From contig NZ_CP016170.1 of NCBI RefSeq assembly GCF_001676705.1, positions 4,774,001 through 4,838,000 on the forward strand: a DNA stretch of 64,000 nucleotides. The letters are read 5' to 3'. The position numbers were made by a program, and so were the translations under genes. Source of the DNA: Bordetella bronchialis (GTDB taxonomy: Bacteria; Pseudomonadota; Gammaproteobacteria; Burkholderiales; Burkholderiaceae_B). Positions 44,258 to 52,720 of this stretch are shown here, one piece after another. The notes beneath the pieces are model-generated. The model saw nothing but the letters and a program-made list of their open reading frames with translations, made no database searches and was not told the origin of the DNA. The number at the start of each line of letters is the position of its first letter. The stretch's first letter is position 1.

Positions 44258-45513
44258 GCGGCGACCTCCCGGGCGGCGACGCCGGCGGTGCGCAGCACCG
44301 CCCGCAGCAGCACATTGCAGCCCGCCTCCAGGTGTTCGGGGCGGGCGTCCTCGATTTCGTTATGGCTGATGCCGTCCTTGCAGGGCACGAAGATCATGGC
44401 CGTGGGCGCCACGCGCGCCAGGTAGACCGCATCGTGGCCGGCGCCGCTGACCACGTCCATGAAGGACAGGCCCAGGCCGCGCGCGCCCTCGGCCAATGCG
44501 GAAACCAGCGTCTCGTCGAAGGGTTGCGGCGGGAAGTACACGACCTCGCGCACGTCCACCGCCACGCCCGGACGCGCGGCGCAGTATTCGCGCAGGGCGG
44601 CGGCCATGGCCGTCAGGGTGGCGTCGTCCGCGGCGCGCAGGTCCACCGTCAGCTGGACGCGGCCGGGAATCACGTTGCGGGAATTGGGATAAGTGTCCAG
44701 GCAGCCCACCGTGCCGCGCGCATGCGGCGCGTGGTCCAGGGCGATGCGGTTGACCTGCCGCACGATGTCCGCCGCCGCCAGCAAGGCATCGTGGCGCAGC
44801 GCCATGGGCGTGGGGCCGGCGTGGGCTTCCATGCCGGTGACGGTGACGTCGAACCAGCGCTGGCCCAGCGCGCCGCGCACCAGGCCTATGGTCTTGTCGC
44901 TGGCCTCCAGGATGGGGCCCTGTTCGATATGGGCCTCGAAGTACGCCGCCACGGCGCGCCCGCCGACGGGTTCCGGCCCGTCGTGGCCGATGGCCTTCAG
45001 GGCCTCGGCCACGCTGATGCCGTCGCGGTCGCGCTGCGCCAGCGCGTGCTCCAGGGTGAAGGCGCCGGCGAACACGCCCGAACCCATCATTACCGGCACG
45101 AAGCGCGAGCCTTCTTCATTGGTCCAGACGACGACCTCGACCGGCGCTTCGGTGACGATGCCGTGCGCCTGCAGGGTGCGCAGGACTTCGATGCCGGCCA
45201 GCACGCCATAGTTGCCGTCGAACTTGCCGCCGGTGGGCTGGGTATCGATATGGCTGCCCGTCATCACCGGCGGCAGGTCGTCGCGGCGGCCCGGCCGGCG
45301 CATGAAGATATTGCCGATGGCATCGATGCGCACGGTGCAGCCGAGTTCGCGCGCCCATTGCATGACCAGTTCGCGGCCCTGGCGGTCCAGGTCGGTCAGG
45401 GCCAGGCGGCGCACGCCGCCCTTGTCCGTGGCGCCGATACGCGCCAGGGTCATCAGCGACGCCCACAGGCGCTGGCCGTCGATGCGCGGGATAAAGGTCT
45501 CAGGATCCGACAT
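44254..45513 (-). CDS. M20 family Zn-dependent hydrolase (N-carbamoyl-L-amino-acid hydrolase / allantoate amidohydrolase-like)
   Basis: The product has 419 residues. The metal site motifs GSHIDTQPTGGKFDGNYGVL (His and Asp), WTNEEGSRF (Glu), EAHIEQGPILE (His) and a late SGAGHDAVYL (His) match the HyuC/AllC/beta-ureidopropionase group. Such enzymes remove a carbamoyl group, releasing CO2 and ammonia. It lies between the Liv transporter genes and the M81 gene on one strand, and overlaps the M81 start by 4 bp. Which carbamoyl or ureido compound is used is not deducible. Confidence 0.87.
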   Translation of the reverse strand: MSDPETFIPRIDGQRLWASLMTLARIGATDKGGVRRLALTDLDRQGRELVMQWARELGCTVRIDAIGNIFMRRPGRRDDLPPVMTGSHIDTQPTGGKFDGNYGVLAGIEVLRTLQAHGIVTEAPVEVVVWTNEEGSRFVPVMMGSGVFAGAFTLEHALAQRDRDGISVAEALKAIGHDGPEPVGGRAVAAYFEAHIEQGPILEASDKTIGLVRGALGQRWFDVTVTGMEAHAGPTPMALRHDALLAAADIVRQVNRIALDHAPHARGTVGCLDTYPNSRNVIPGRVQLTVDLRAADDATLTAMAAALREYCAARPGVAVDVREVVYFPPQPFDETLVSALAEGARGLGLSFMDVVSGAGHDAVYLARVAPTAMIFVPCKDGISHNEIEDARPEHLEAGCNVLLRAVLRTAGVAAREVAA

Positions 45514-45564
45514 GTTCTTTCCTCGTAAAGATGCGGCATGGCGCGGCCCGGCCGCGCCGCCTTG

Positions 45565-46259
45565 CTAGACGCCGACCCCCAGGTAGCGGTCCTTGATGGC
45601 GTCATTCGCCGCGAAGTCGGCATTGCTGCCTTCGTAGACGATAGCGCCTTGTTCGATGATGTAGTGGCGGTCGGCCAGCTGGGTGCAGACCTCCAGGTTC
45701 TGCTCCACCAGCAGGATGGCTACGCCCTGCTGCCGGATGAGCTTGAGCTGGGCGACGATTTCCTCCACGATGACCGGCGCCAGGCCTTCCACCGGCTCGT
45801 CCAGCATCAGCAGCCGCGGATGGTTCATCAGGGCGCGGCCTATGGCCAGCATCTGCTGCTCGCCGCCGGACAGCTGCGCGCCGCCATTGCGCCGCCTTTC
45901 CTTCAGGCGCGGAAAAATGCGATAGACGTCCTGCAGCTGCCAGGGCGAGGCGCGGCGCGCGCCCAGCAGCAGGTTTTCTTCCACCGTAAGCAGCCGGAAG
46001 ATCCCGCGATGCTCGGGCACCAGGCACAGGCCGCGGCCCGCCACGCGGTGGGCCGGCTGCCCGCCCACCGGCGCGCCGTCGAAATGTATGGTGCCGCGGG
46101 CCGGATGCAGCGCGCCGGCGATGGTCTTCAAGGTGGTGGATTTTCCGGCCCCGTTGCGGCCCAGCAAGGTGACCAGTTCGCCTTCGCCGACGGCCAGCGA
46201 CACCCCCTGCAGGATATGGCTTTTGCCGTAGTAGGCATGCACGTCGCGGACTTCCAGCT

Positions 46260-46263
<4 letters not shown>
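45565..46263 (-). CDS. livF: Branched-chain amino acid-type ABC transporter ATPase LivF
   Basis: The product has 232 residues: Walker A GRNGAGKST, signature LSGGEQQMLAIGRAL, Walker B LLMLDEPVEGLAP (the EGLAP form typical of LivF) and H-switch LLVEQNLEV. It overlaps the livG stop by 4 bp. It works with LivG on the cytoplasmic side of LivHM. Downstream genes indicate that the transported ligand is probably not a plain branched-chain amino acid. Confidence 0.92.
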
Positions 46264-47023
<760 letters not shown>

Positions 47024-47027
<4 letters not shown>

Positions 47028-48010
47028 CGCGCTTCCCTTTCCTTTGCCGCCGGGGCGGACGCGCCCCGCCGCAAGGACCACAGGCGTTCGCCCAGGCCCC
47101 ACAGGCCTTTGTGCATGAACAGGCTGACCGCGATCAGCAGGAAACCCAGCAGCATCAGCCAGCGCGGCCACAGCGTGGACAGCCAGTCCGAGACCAGCAC
47201 ATAGAAGGCCGCGCCCAGCACGGAAGCGAAGAGATTGCCGGTGCCGCCGATCACCGTCATCACCAGGATCATCTCGCTGGTGTGGTATTCGATGTTGGAC
47301 AGGGGCGCGATGCCCGTCATCAGGGCATGGAAGGCGCCCGCCAGCGCGGTGACGGCGCCGGACAGGGCGAAGACCGCCAGCTTCAGCGCACGCGTGTCGT
47401 AGCCCACGGCGCGGGCGCGCGATTCGTTTTCGCGGATGGCCAGCAGGGTGCGGCCGAAGACCGAGTCGGTTACCCGCTGCAGCAGCCAGAATACGACCAG
47501 GAAGCACAGGCCCACCAGCGCATAGAAGCGCCACGGCGTATCCAGCGGCATCAGCGTCACGCCGCCCACGGCGATGGGCGGACGCGGGATATCCAGCAGG
47601 CCGTTGTCGCCGCCCGTCCAGGACGGCAGGCTGTAGGCCAGGAAGTAGAACATCTGCGCGAAGGCCAGCGTCAGCATGACGAAGTACGTTCCCCGCTGGC
47701 GGATGGCGAACCAGCCCACCAGGCCGGCCACCCCCGCCCCGACGGCGATGGACGCCAGCACGGCGAGCGGCAAGGGCAGGCCGGCCCGCGTCATGAGTAT
47801 GCCGACGGCGTAGCTGCCCATGCCGAAGAAAATGCCCTGGCCGAAGGACAGCAGCCCGGTATAGCCCAGCAGCAGATTGCAGCCCAGCACCGCCAGCGCA
47901 TAGACCAGGACTTCCGTGGCCAGCGTGCCGGAGTCCAGCACCGCCGGCAGCAACAGCACCACCGCCGCCGCCAGCAGCAAGCCCCCATGACCGCGCAGCG
48001 CCCGCATCAT
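47024..48010 (-). CDS. livM: Branched-chain amino acid-type ABC transporter permease LivM
   Basis: The product has 328 residues with about nine to ten spans. LLLGYTGLLSFGQGIFFGMGSYAVG is the LivM signature, and SRARAVGYDTRALKLAVFALSG is the cytoplasmic coupling loop. The first ATG (48010) overlaps the livH stop as ATGA and has GGGGAGAGG immediately upstream. Confidence 0.9.
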
Positions 48011-48864
48011 CCTCTCCCCAGCAAGCCATGCGGCCGCAGCAGCAGTACGGCGGCCATCGCCACGTAGATCATCAGGCGCGCCCCCTCCGGCCATAGCGTG
48101 CTCATGACGCTTTGCACGACACCGATCAGCAGCCCGCCCGCGAGCGCGCCGGTAAAGCTGCCCATGCCGCCCACCACCACGATGACGAAGGCCACGCCCA
48201 GGGCTTCCAGGCCCATGAAGGGATCGACGCCGCGGATGGGCGCGGCGAGGGCGCCGGCCAGGGCGGCGGTGCCGGCCCCCAGGGCGAAGACCAGGCCGAA
48301 GACGCGGTACACATTGATGCCCAGCAGGGAGACCATTTCCGCCGATTCGCTGCCGGCGCGCACGGCGCTGCCCAGGCGCGTGCCTTCCAGCACCCACCAC
48401 AGCACCAGCGCGAACACCGCGGTGAAGCCGATGACGAACAGGCGGTACTTGGGATAGATGAAGCCGCCCCACATGACCACGCCCTGCAAGGCGTCCGGCG
48501 TGGCGACGTTGTCGCCCAGCGGCCCCCAGCCCAGGATGACGGCCTCTTGCAGCACCAGGGCCAGGCCGACGGTGATCAGGATGTGGAATTCATGCGGCTG
48601 GTCGTAGACGCGCCGCAGCAGCGACCGTTCGGCCAGCCAGGCGAGCAGCGCCACCAGCACCGGCACGACGGCCAGCGCCAGCCAGAAGTCCAGGCCCCAG
48701 GCCACCGCCTGGTAGCAGAAGTAGGCGCCCAGCAGGTAAAAAGCGCCGTGGGCGAAGTTGACGAAGCGCAGCAGCCCGAAAATGATGGACAGCCCGACCG
48801 CCAGCAGAAAATACAGCATCCCGATGCCGATGCCGTTGACGACTTGCAGGAGGTAGACGTTCAT
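48007..48864 (-). CDS. livH: Branched-chain amino acid-type ABC transporter permease LivH
   Basis: The product has 285 residues and about eight spans. YFLLAVGLSIIFGLLRFVNFAHGAFYLLGAY is the classical LivH N-terminal signature, and ISLLGINVYRVFGLVFALGAG-like coupling sequence is present in the second half. It follows the binding-protein gene by 88 bp, a common arrangement that allows higher expression of the binding protein. Confidence 0.9.
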   Translation of the reverse strand: MNVYLLQVVNGIGIGMLYFLLAVGLSIIFGLLRFVNFAHGAFYLLGAYFCYQAVAWGLDFWLALAVVPVLVALLAWLAERSLLRRVYDQPHEFHILITVGLALVLQEAVILGWGPLGDNVATPDALQGVVMWGGFIYPKYRLFVIGFTAVFALVLWWVLEGTRLGSAVRAGSESAEMVSLLGINVYRVFGLVFALGAGTAALAGALAAPIRGVDPFMGLEALGVAFVIVVVGGMGSFTGALAGGLLIGVVQSVMSTLWPEGARLMIYVAMAAVLLLRPHGLLGRG

Positions 48865-48952
48865 GAATCCGACAGCAGGCTGGACGTGTATAGGGTCAAG
48901 GATAGAGGTGCGCGGCGGGCGCGCCGCCGGCCGCGCCCGCCGCGATGCCCGC

Positions 48953-50152
48953 TTACAGCTTGCAGCCGGTCTGCGCGATGGGCAGGAAGGACTTGCCGGA
49001 ACTCAGGATCTCGGCGTAGTCGTCCTTGTCCTTCATGGCCTTCTTGGCCTTGCCGCGCAGCAGGTAATAGTTCTTGAGTACCTGGTGGTCCTGGGCGCGG
49101 ATTTCCTCGTCGCCGGTCAGGCCCGTGTATTTCATGCCTTCCAGCACCGGGATGACCTTGGCGGGATCGTCCGTACCCGCCTTGGCGATGGCGTCGATCA
49201 GGATCTTGGCGCAGATGTAGGAACCGGCCAGGCTGTAGTTGGGGTTGGCCTTGAAGGTATCCTGGCAGCGCTTGACCAGGTCCTTGTTGCCCGGGCTGTC
49301 TATGCCATGCCAGTACTGGGCGCCGAAGTACACGCCTTCGCACAGGTCGGCGCCCAGGGCTTCGAATTGCTCCAGGCCCGAGGCCCAGGCCATCAAAATG
49401 GTGGTGTTCTGCTTCATGCCGAAGCTGACCGCCTGCCGCAAGGCGTCGGAGGATTGCGAGCCGAAGTTCAGCAACAGCAGGACGTCGGGCTTGGCGGCCA
49501 TGGCGTTGGTCAGGTAGCCGCTGAATTCCTTTTCCGTCAGCGAGTGGTAGCTGTTGCCGACGTGCTCTATGCCCTTTTCCTTGAAAATGTTCTTGGCGGC
49601 GTTGAGCAGGCCGTCGCCGAAGACGTACTGCGGCGTGATGGTGTACCAGCGCTTGGCCTTGGGCAGTTTGTCGATAAGGGGCCGCACGGTCTGTTCGATG
49701 GCGCCATAGGTGGGCACGGACCAGCGGAAGGTGGACTTGTTGCAGTCCGAGCCGGTGATTTCGTCGGCGCCCGCCGTGGTGATGAATACGCCGCCGTCCT
49801 TCAGGACTTCCTTGCCCATGGCCAGGGCTTCGGAGGACAGGATGCCGCCGGCGAAGTAGCGCGCGCCTTTCTGCTGCGCGAGTTCCTGGACTTTGCGCAC
49901 GGCGGTGGCGGGTTTGCCTTCCGTATCCAGGGTGGTGTAGGCCAGGGGACGGCCCAGGAGCTGGCCGTACTGCTGGACGACGAGCTTCATGCCCAGGTCC
50001 GCATACTTGCCGTTGGCGGCGAAGGGTCCCGACATGGGAACGGGACATCCCAGCTGTATGGCCTGGGCAGCCTGCGCATACGCATCGCGCAGCGCGAAGG
50101 AACCCGGGATTGCCGACAGGGCGGCGAGTTTTAGCAGATCGCGACGGTTCAA
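48953..50152 (-). CDS. ABC transporter substrate-binding protein, branched-chain amino acid/amide type
   Basis: I place the start at TTG 50152: AAGGGG (minus strand 50164-50159) lies 6 bp before it, whereas ATG 50173 has no site and falls in the centre of a palindrome. The product has 399 residues. The N terminus NRRDLLKLAALSAIPG is a Tat-like twin-arginine signal. The mature protein is a type-I periplasmic binding protein (IQLGCPVPMSGPFAANGKYADLGMKL; VFGDGLLNAAKNIFKEKGIEHVG). It feeds LivHMGF. The ligand may be an amide, ureide or short peptide, given the hydrolases at the end of the operon. Confidence 0.87.
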   Translation of the reverse strand: MNRRDLLKLAALSAIPGSFALRDAYAQAAQAIQLGCPVPMSGPFAANGKYADLGMKLVVQQYGQLLGRPLAYTTLDTEGKPATAVRKVQELAQQKGARYFAGGILSSEALAMGKEVLKDGGVFITTAGADEITGSDCNKSTFRWSVPTYGAIEQTVRPLIDKLPKAKRWYTITPQYVFGDGLLNAAKNIFKEKGIEHVGNSYHSLTEKEFSGYLTNAMAAKPDVLLLLNFGSQSSDALRQAVSFGMKQNTTILMAWASGLEQFEALGADLCEGVYFGAQYWHGIDSPGNKDLVKRCQDTFKANPNYSLAGSYICAKILIDAIAKAGTDDPAKVIPVLEGMKYTGLTGDEEIRAQDHQVLKNYYLLRGKAKKAMKDKDDYAEILSSGKSFLPIAQTGCKL

Positions 50153-50163
50153 GGCCTTCCCCT

Positions 50164-50181
50164 TATTTATCATGATAAATA
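50164..50181. promoter_or_regulatory. Perfect 18-bp palindrome, candidate GntR/FadR operator
   Basis: TATTTATCATGATAAATA is identical to its reverse complement. It lies in the 162-bp divergent gap between the binding-protein gene and the GntR gene, about 10 bp past the -10 of the leftward promoter, so a bound dimer would block initiation or early elongation of the Liv operon. Confidence 0.75.
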
Positions 50182-50191
50182 GGACGAACTG

Positions 50192-50220
50192 ATGATATGG
50201 TTGGCGTTTTTCGACGTCAA
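50192..50220 (-). promoter_or_regulatory. Strong sigma-70 promoter of the Liv/hydrolase operon
   Basis: On the minus strand TTGACG (50220-50215, 5 of 6) and TATCAT (50197-50192, 5 of 6) are separated by exactly 17 bp. Transcription should start near 50185, a few bases before the palindrome. Confidence 0.7.
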
Positions 50221-50314
50221 CACGGCAGGGCATGGAATGAAGGCCGTATTTACCCTAGGACGGGTGGATGGCCGGATATCCTTCAACGCCCGGACCACAG
50301 GGATAGGAGCACGC

Positions 50315-51157
50315 ATGGCCCGCGAATCCGCCGCCCAGGCGCCCGCCGCGCCGGGCAGATCCAAGCGCGCCGATCTGGTCGCGGAGGAGATTAAGCGGCT
50401 GATTACCGAACGCGATTTGCGGCCGGGCGATAAGCTGCCGCGCGAGAACGAGCTGCAGCAGTTGTTCTCGGTGAGCAAGAGCACGATGCGAGAGGCGTTG
50501 AAGTCGCTGGAGGTGCAAGGGCTGGTGACGATCAGCACGGGGCCGGCGGGTGGCGGACGGATCGTGGAGGTGACGCTGGATCGGACTTTCCAGCTGATGC
50601 AAAACTATCTGTTTTTCAAGGAAGTGACGATCGACGATATCTACGCGGCGCGCAAGCTGCTGGAGCCGGAGTTGGCGGCGGGGGCGGTACCGTATTTGAC
50701 CGAGGCGGATTTCGAGGCCTTGGGCCATAGCATCGAGTGCTGCGATCCGTCGTCGGGGAGGACGGCGGATGTGGTGGCGCAGCGCAAGGAGGATCTGAAC
50801 TTCCACGATATCCTGGCGTTGGCGAATCCGAATCCTTTTCTGCGGTTTACATGCCAGTTGATCAACGAGATGCTGCGGCAGTTGACGGTGTTCGAGAACG
50901 ATACGCCGACACGGACGCAGCGGCGCTTCGGGGAAGCGAATGTACGCGTACATGCGGCGATCGTGGAGGCGGCGCGGGCGCGGGATGCTGATCGGGTTAG
51001 GCGGTTGATGGCCGAGCATATGGCGGAGGCGTCGGGGTTTGTGAAGAAGCTGAATGGGAAGCTGCGGGGGCGGTTGATATTGGACTCGGAGATGACGCGG
51101 CGCAATGGGGTGGCCCGGAAGGGGATCGCGAGCAGGGTGAAGGCTGGGCGGGGGTGA
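50315..51157 (+). CDS. GntR-family regulator, FadR/FCD subfamily
   Basis: ATG 50315 is preceded by AGGAG (50305-50309); 280 residues. Residues about 18-88 form the winged HTH (LVAEEIKRLITERDLRPGDKLPREN; VSKSTMREALKSLEVQGLV). The FCD ligand domain has the metal-type residues (DLNFHDILALANPNPFL; RVHAAIVEAA; LMAEHM). Codon use becomes less GC-rich in the second half. It is divergent from the Liv operon and probably represses it through the 18-bp palindrome, with a carboxylate or amino-acid-like effector. Confidence 0.88.
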   Translation: MARESAAQAPAAPGRSKRADLVAEEIKRLITERDLRPGDKLPRENELQQLFSVSKSTMREALKSLEVQGLVTISTGPAGGGRIVEVTLDRTFQLMQNYLFFKEVTIDDIYAARKLLEPELAAGAVPYLTEADFEALGHSIECCDPSSGRTADVVAQRKEDLNFHDILALANPNPFLRFTCQLINEMLRQLTVFENDTPTRTQRRFGEANVRVHAAIVEAARARDADRVRRLMAEHMAEASGFVKKLNGKLRGRLILDSEMTRRNGVARKGIASRVKAGRG

Positions 51158-51203
51158 TGGGGGCCGGGAGGGGCTTGGTTGCCTGTTGCTTTGGGGGCTT
51201 TGC

Positions 51204-51245
51204 GGTTTAGGGTTAGGTTCAGGTTTAGGTTCAGGTTTAGGTTTA
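51204..51245 (+). repeat. Seven tandem telomere-like hexamers (GGTTYA)
   Basis: From 51204 the hexamers are GGTTTA, GGGTTA, GGTTCA, GGTTTA, GGTTCA, GGTTTA, GGTTTA, all in phase with no gap. The last runs directly into the first copy of the 43-bp repeat, whose own first bases (GTTTATG) look like a continuation. Confidence 0.85.
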
Positions 51246-51400
51246 TGCCGGCGGTGGGCTTGCTGCTTGGGGCGGGGGTTGTGGTTTATGCCGGCGGTGG
51301 GCTTGCTGCTTGGGGCGGGCGTTGTGGTTTATGCCGGCGGTGGGCTTGCTGCTTGGGGCGGGCGTTGTGGTTTATGCCGGCGGTGGGCTGCTGCTTGGGA
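51241..51400 (+). repeat. 43-bp tandem repeat, about 3.7 copies
   Basis: Copies start at 51241, 51284, 51327 and 51370, each beginning GTTTATGCCGGCGGTGGGCT. Copies 1-3 differ at essentially one position (GGGGGTT against GGGCGTT); copy 4 loses a TT(G) step and stops at about 51400. Near identity indicates recent expansion by slippage or recombination. Confidence 0.9.
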
Positions 51401-51401
51401 C

Positions 51402-51603
51402 GTCCGGCTGGGGGGAGGCCTGTCGGCGCCGGCCCAGTCGGCCGGTCCAGGGCCTACGCCCTGGACTTCCGCTTCGTCTTCCTCCTACGGCGGCCGAACG
51501 GGCGGTAGGTTTCTTGCGCCTGTTTTGCCCGGCCGTCCTACGTTCGGAAGCCCTCGCGCGGCCTCCGATGGGCCGGCGCCGACAGGCCTCCCCCCAGCCG
51601 GAC
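51402..51603. repeat. Perfect 35-bp inverted repeat with structured 132-bp loop
   Basis: The arm 51402-51436 (starts GTCCGGCTGGGG) is the exact reverse complement of 51569-51603. Inside the loop a second perfect hairpin pairs GTCCAGGGC (51445-51453) with GCCCTGGAC (51458-51466) around 4 nt. Transcribed, it would make a very stable long stem. Confidence 0.9.
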
Positions 51604-51748
51604 TCTGGTGTCTCTCATACGCGGTCGCTGGGGCGGCCGGGTTGCTTGCGCTTCGTCGGCGGCGGGGTCGGGGCAGGAATGATTTGCTGGCGCCCGTCGT
51701 GGCGTGGCCGCCCTGCGCGGCCGCGCCACGCCTACGCGTTGCGGGTTT

Positions 51749-51820
51749 TGTGCGGGTGTGGGGGTGCCTGTGCGTGCGGGTGTGCGTGTGCCTGTGTGTG
51801 CTGGTGTGCGTATGGTGGGT
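51749..51820 (+). repeat. GT-rich degenerate simple-sequence tract
   Basis: About 70 bp of imperfect GTGTGC/GTGCGG units on the + strand, nearly free of A. Alternating purine-pyrimidine GT/GC runs can adopt Z-DNA. Confidence 0.6.
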
Positions 51821-51913
51821 CGGATTTGGGGGGCTTGGCCTGCACAATGGCGTGCTGACAGTTTTGTCCGCACACGCGTGAAGCGCGTGGGCGGGGCTCG
51901 TGGGGCTTCATCG

Positions 51914-51943
51914 TTGGACTCTGTGCGTGGGACGGCCTACAAT
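51914..51943 (+). promoter_or_regulatory. Weak candidate promoter for rnk
   Basis: TACAAT (51938-51943, 5 of 6 for -10) is preceded at 18 bp by TTGGAC (3 of 6). It would give a leader of about 245 nt containing a perfect hairpin (GCCGCAC at 52155-52161 with GTGCGGC at 52166-52172) just before the rnk ribosome-binding site. Confidence 0.35.
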
Positions 51944-52195
51944 CGTGGGCATGACTTTTCGGCATTTCGTGCGCGCTTTCATTGGCAGCCGTCCGCTTCA
52001 GCGGCCGGTGCTGGCGTGTGCATGCCCGCCTCAGCTTCATAAGACCGGACCGGCCGCGGCTTTTGCCGCACATGCTTGAGCCCGGCGACCCGCAGCACCT
52101 TTCCCCCCAAAGCGCATTCCTCCAGGTCGTCGGGCCCAGCCCGCGCAAAGCCGTGCCGCACGTTCGTGCGGCGCACGACCTTACAGGAGTGCTCC

Positions 52196-52612
52196 ATGCA
52201 CGTATCCGCCGATGAAAGATTGCTCAGCGAGCTGGACCATGTCCGGCTCGTCGGCCTGCTCACGCGGCTGACCGCCAGCCGCCATGACGACGCGACCCAG
52301 GACGCGCACGATCTGATCGTGACCAGTCCCACCGTGCCGGGCACGGCGGTTCCGCCCGATCTGGTGACGATGCGCACGCGGTTGCTGCTGCGCGACGCGG
52401 CCGGTGCGGAGCAAACCTTGACGCTGGTGTATCCGGCCGAAGCCGATGTGGCGCAGGGCTGCATCTCGGTGCTTTCGCCGCTGGGGCTCAGCCTGCTGGG
52501 CTGCCGCGAAGGACAGACTGTCCAGTGGCAAGGGCGCGACCGCGTGATGCATGCGGGCACGGTCGCGAAGATCCTGTACCAGCCCGAAGCGGCTGGCGAT
52601 TACGGCACCTGA
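52196..52612 (+). CDS. rnk: Nucleoside diphosphate kinase regulator-like protein Rnk
   Basis: ATG 52196 is preceded by AGGAG; 138 residues. The N-terminal helical hairpin (ERLLSELDHVRLVGLLTRL) and a C-terminal GreA/GreB-type FKBP-like domain (VTMRTRLLLRDAAGAEQTLTLVYPAEADV, then ISVLSPLGLSLLGCREGQTV) define Rnk. It is thought to bind RNA polymerase near the secondary channel. It is the first gene of a rightward group with two orphans and a HemJ-like gene. Confidence 0.85.
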   Translation: MHVSADERLLSELDHVRLVGLLTRLTASRHDDATQDAHDLIVTSPTVPGTAVPPDLVTMRTRLLLRDAAGAEQTLTLVYPAEADVAQGCISVLSPLGLSLLGCREGQTVQWQGRDRVMHAGTVAKILYQPEAAGDYGT

Positions 52613-52720
52613 ACGACGCGCGCCCTGAGGCGCGCCGCGACAGCGATATGCCCTTTCCGGTGCCCGCCTGGGCCTGCCGGTGGGCCGCGTCGCGCCTGCC
52701 GGGCGCGCAGGAGGACAGAC

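Larger units (their letters stand above)
51158..52195. other. Gene-free, repeat-packed kilobase
   Basis: No convincing gene lies between the GntR gene and rnk. In order it contains seven in-phase GGTTTA-like hexamers, a 43-bp tandem repeat, a perfect 35-bp inverted repeat with a 132-bp loop, a GT-rich tract and a candidate promoter with a 250-nt leader for rnk. Several long open frames exist on both strands, but the 43-bp unit is not a multiple of three and the peptides are low-complexity, so I treat them as non-coding. Confidence 0.7.

Noticed and set aside
50152..50233. Upstream ATG starts (50233, 50173) for the binding-protein gene
   Set aside because: ATG 50233 lies upstream of the predicted -35 element, and ATG 50173 is inside the palindrome without a ribosome-binding site; TTG 50152 explains the signal peptide and spacing.
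51241..51400. Possible CRISPR array
   Set aside because: The 43-bp copies abut directly with no unique spacers, no leader and no cas genes nearby.
51179..51881. Overlapping open frames of 109-231 codons through the 43-bp repeats
   Set aside because: The unit is not a multiple of three, so each copy is read in a different frame; the peptides are Gly/Leu/Cys-rich and unsupported by a good start site. Absence of stops reflects composition.
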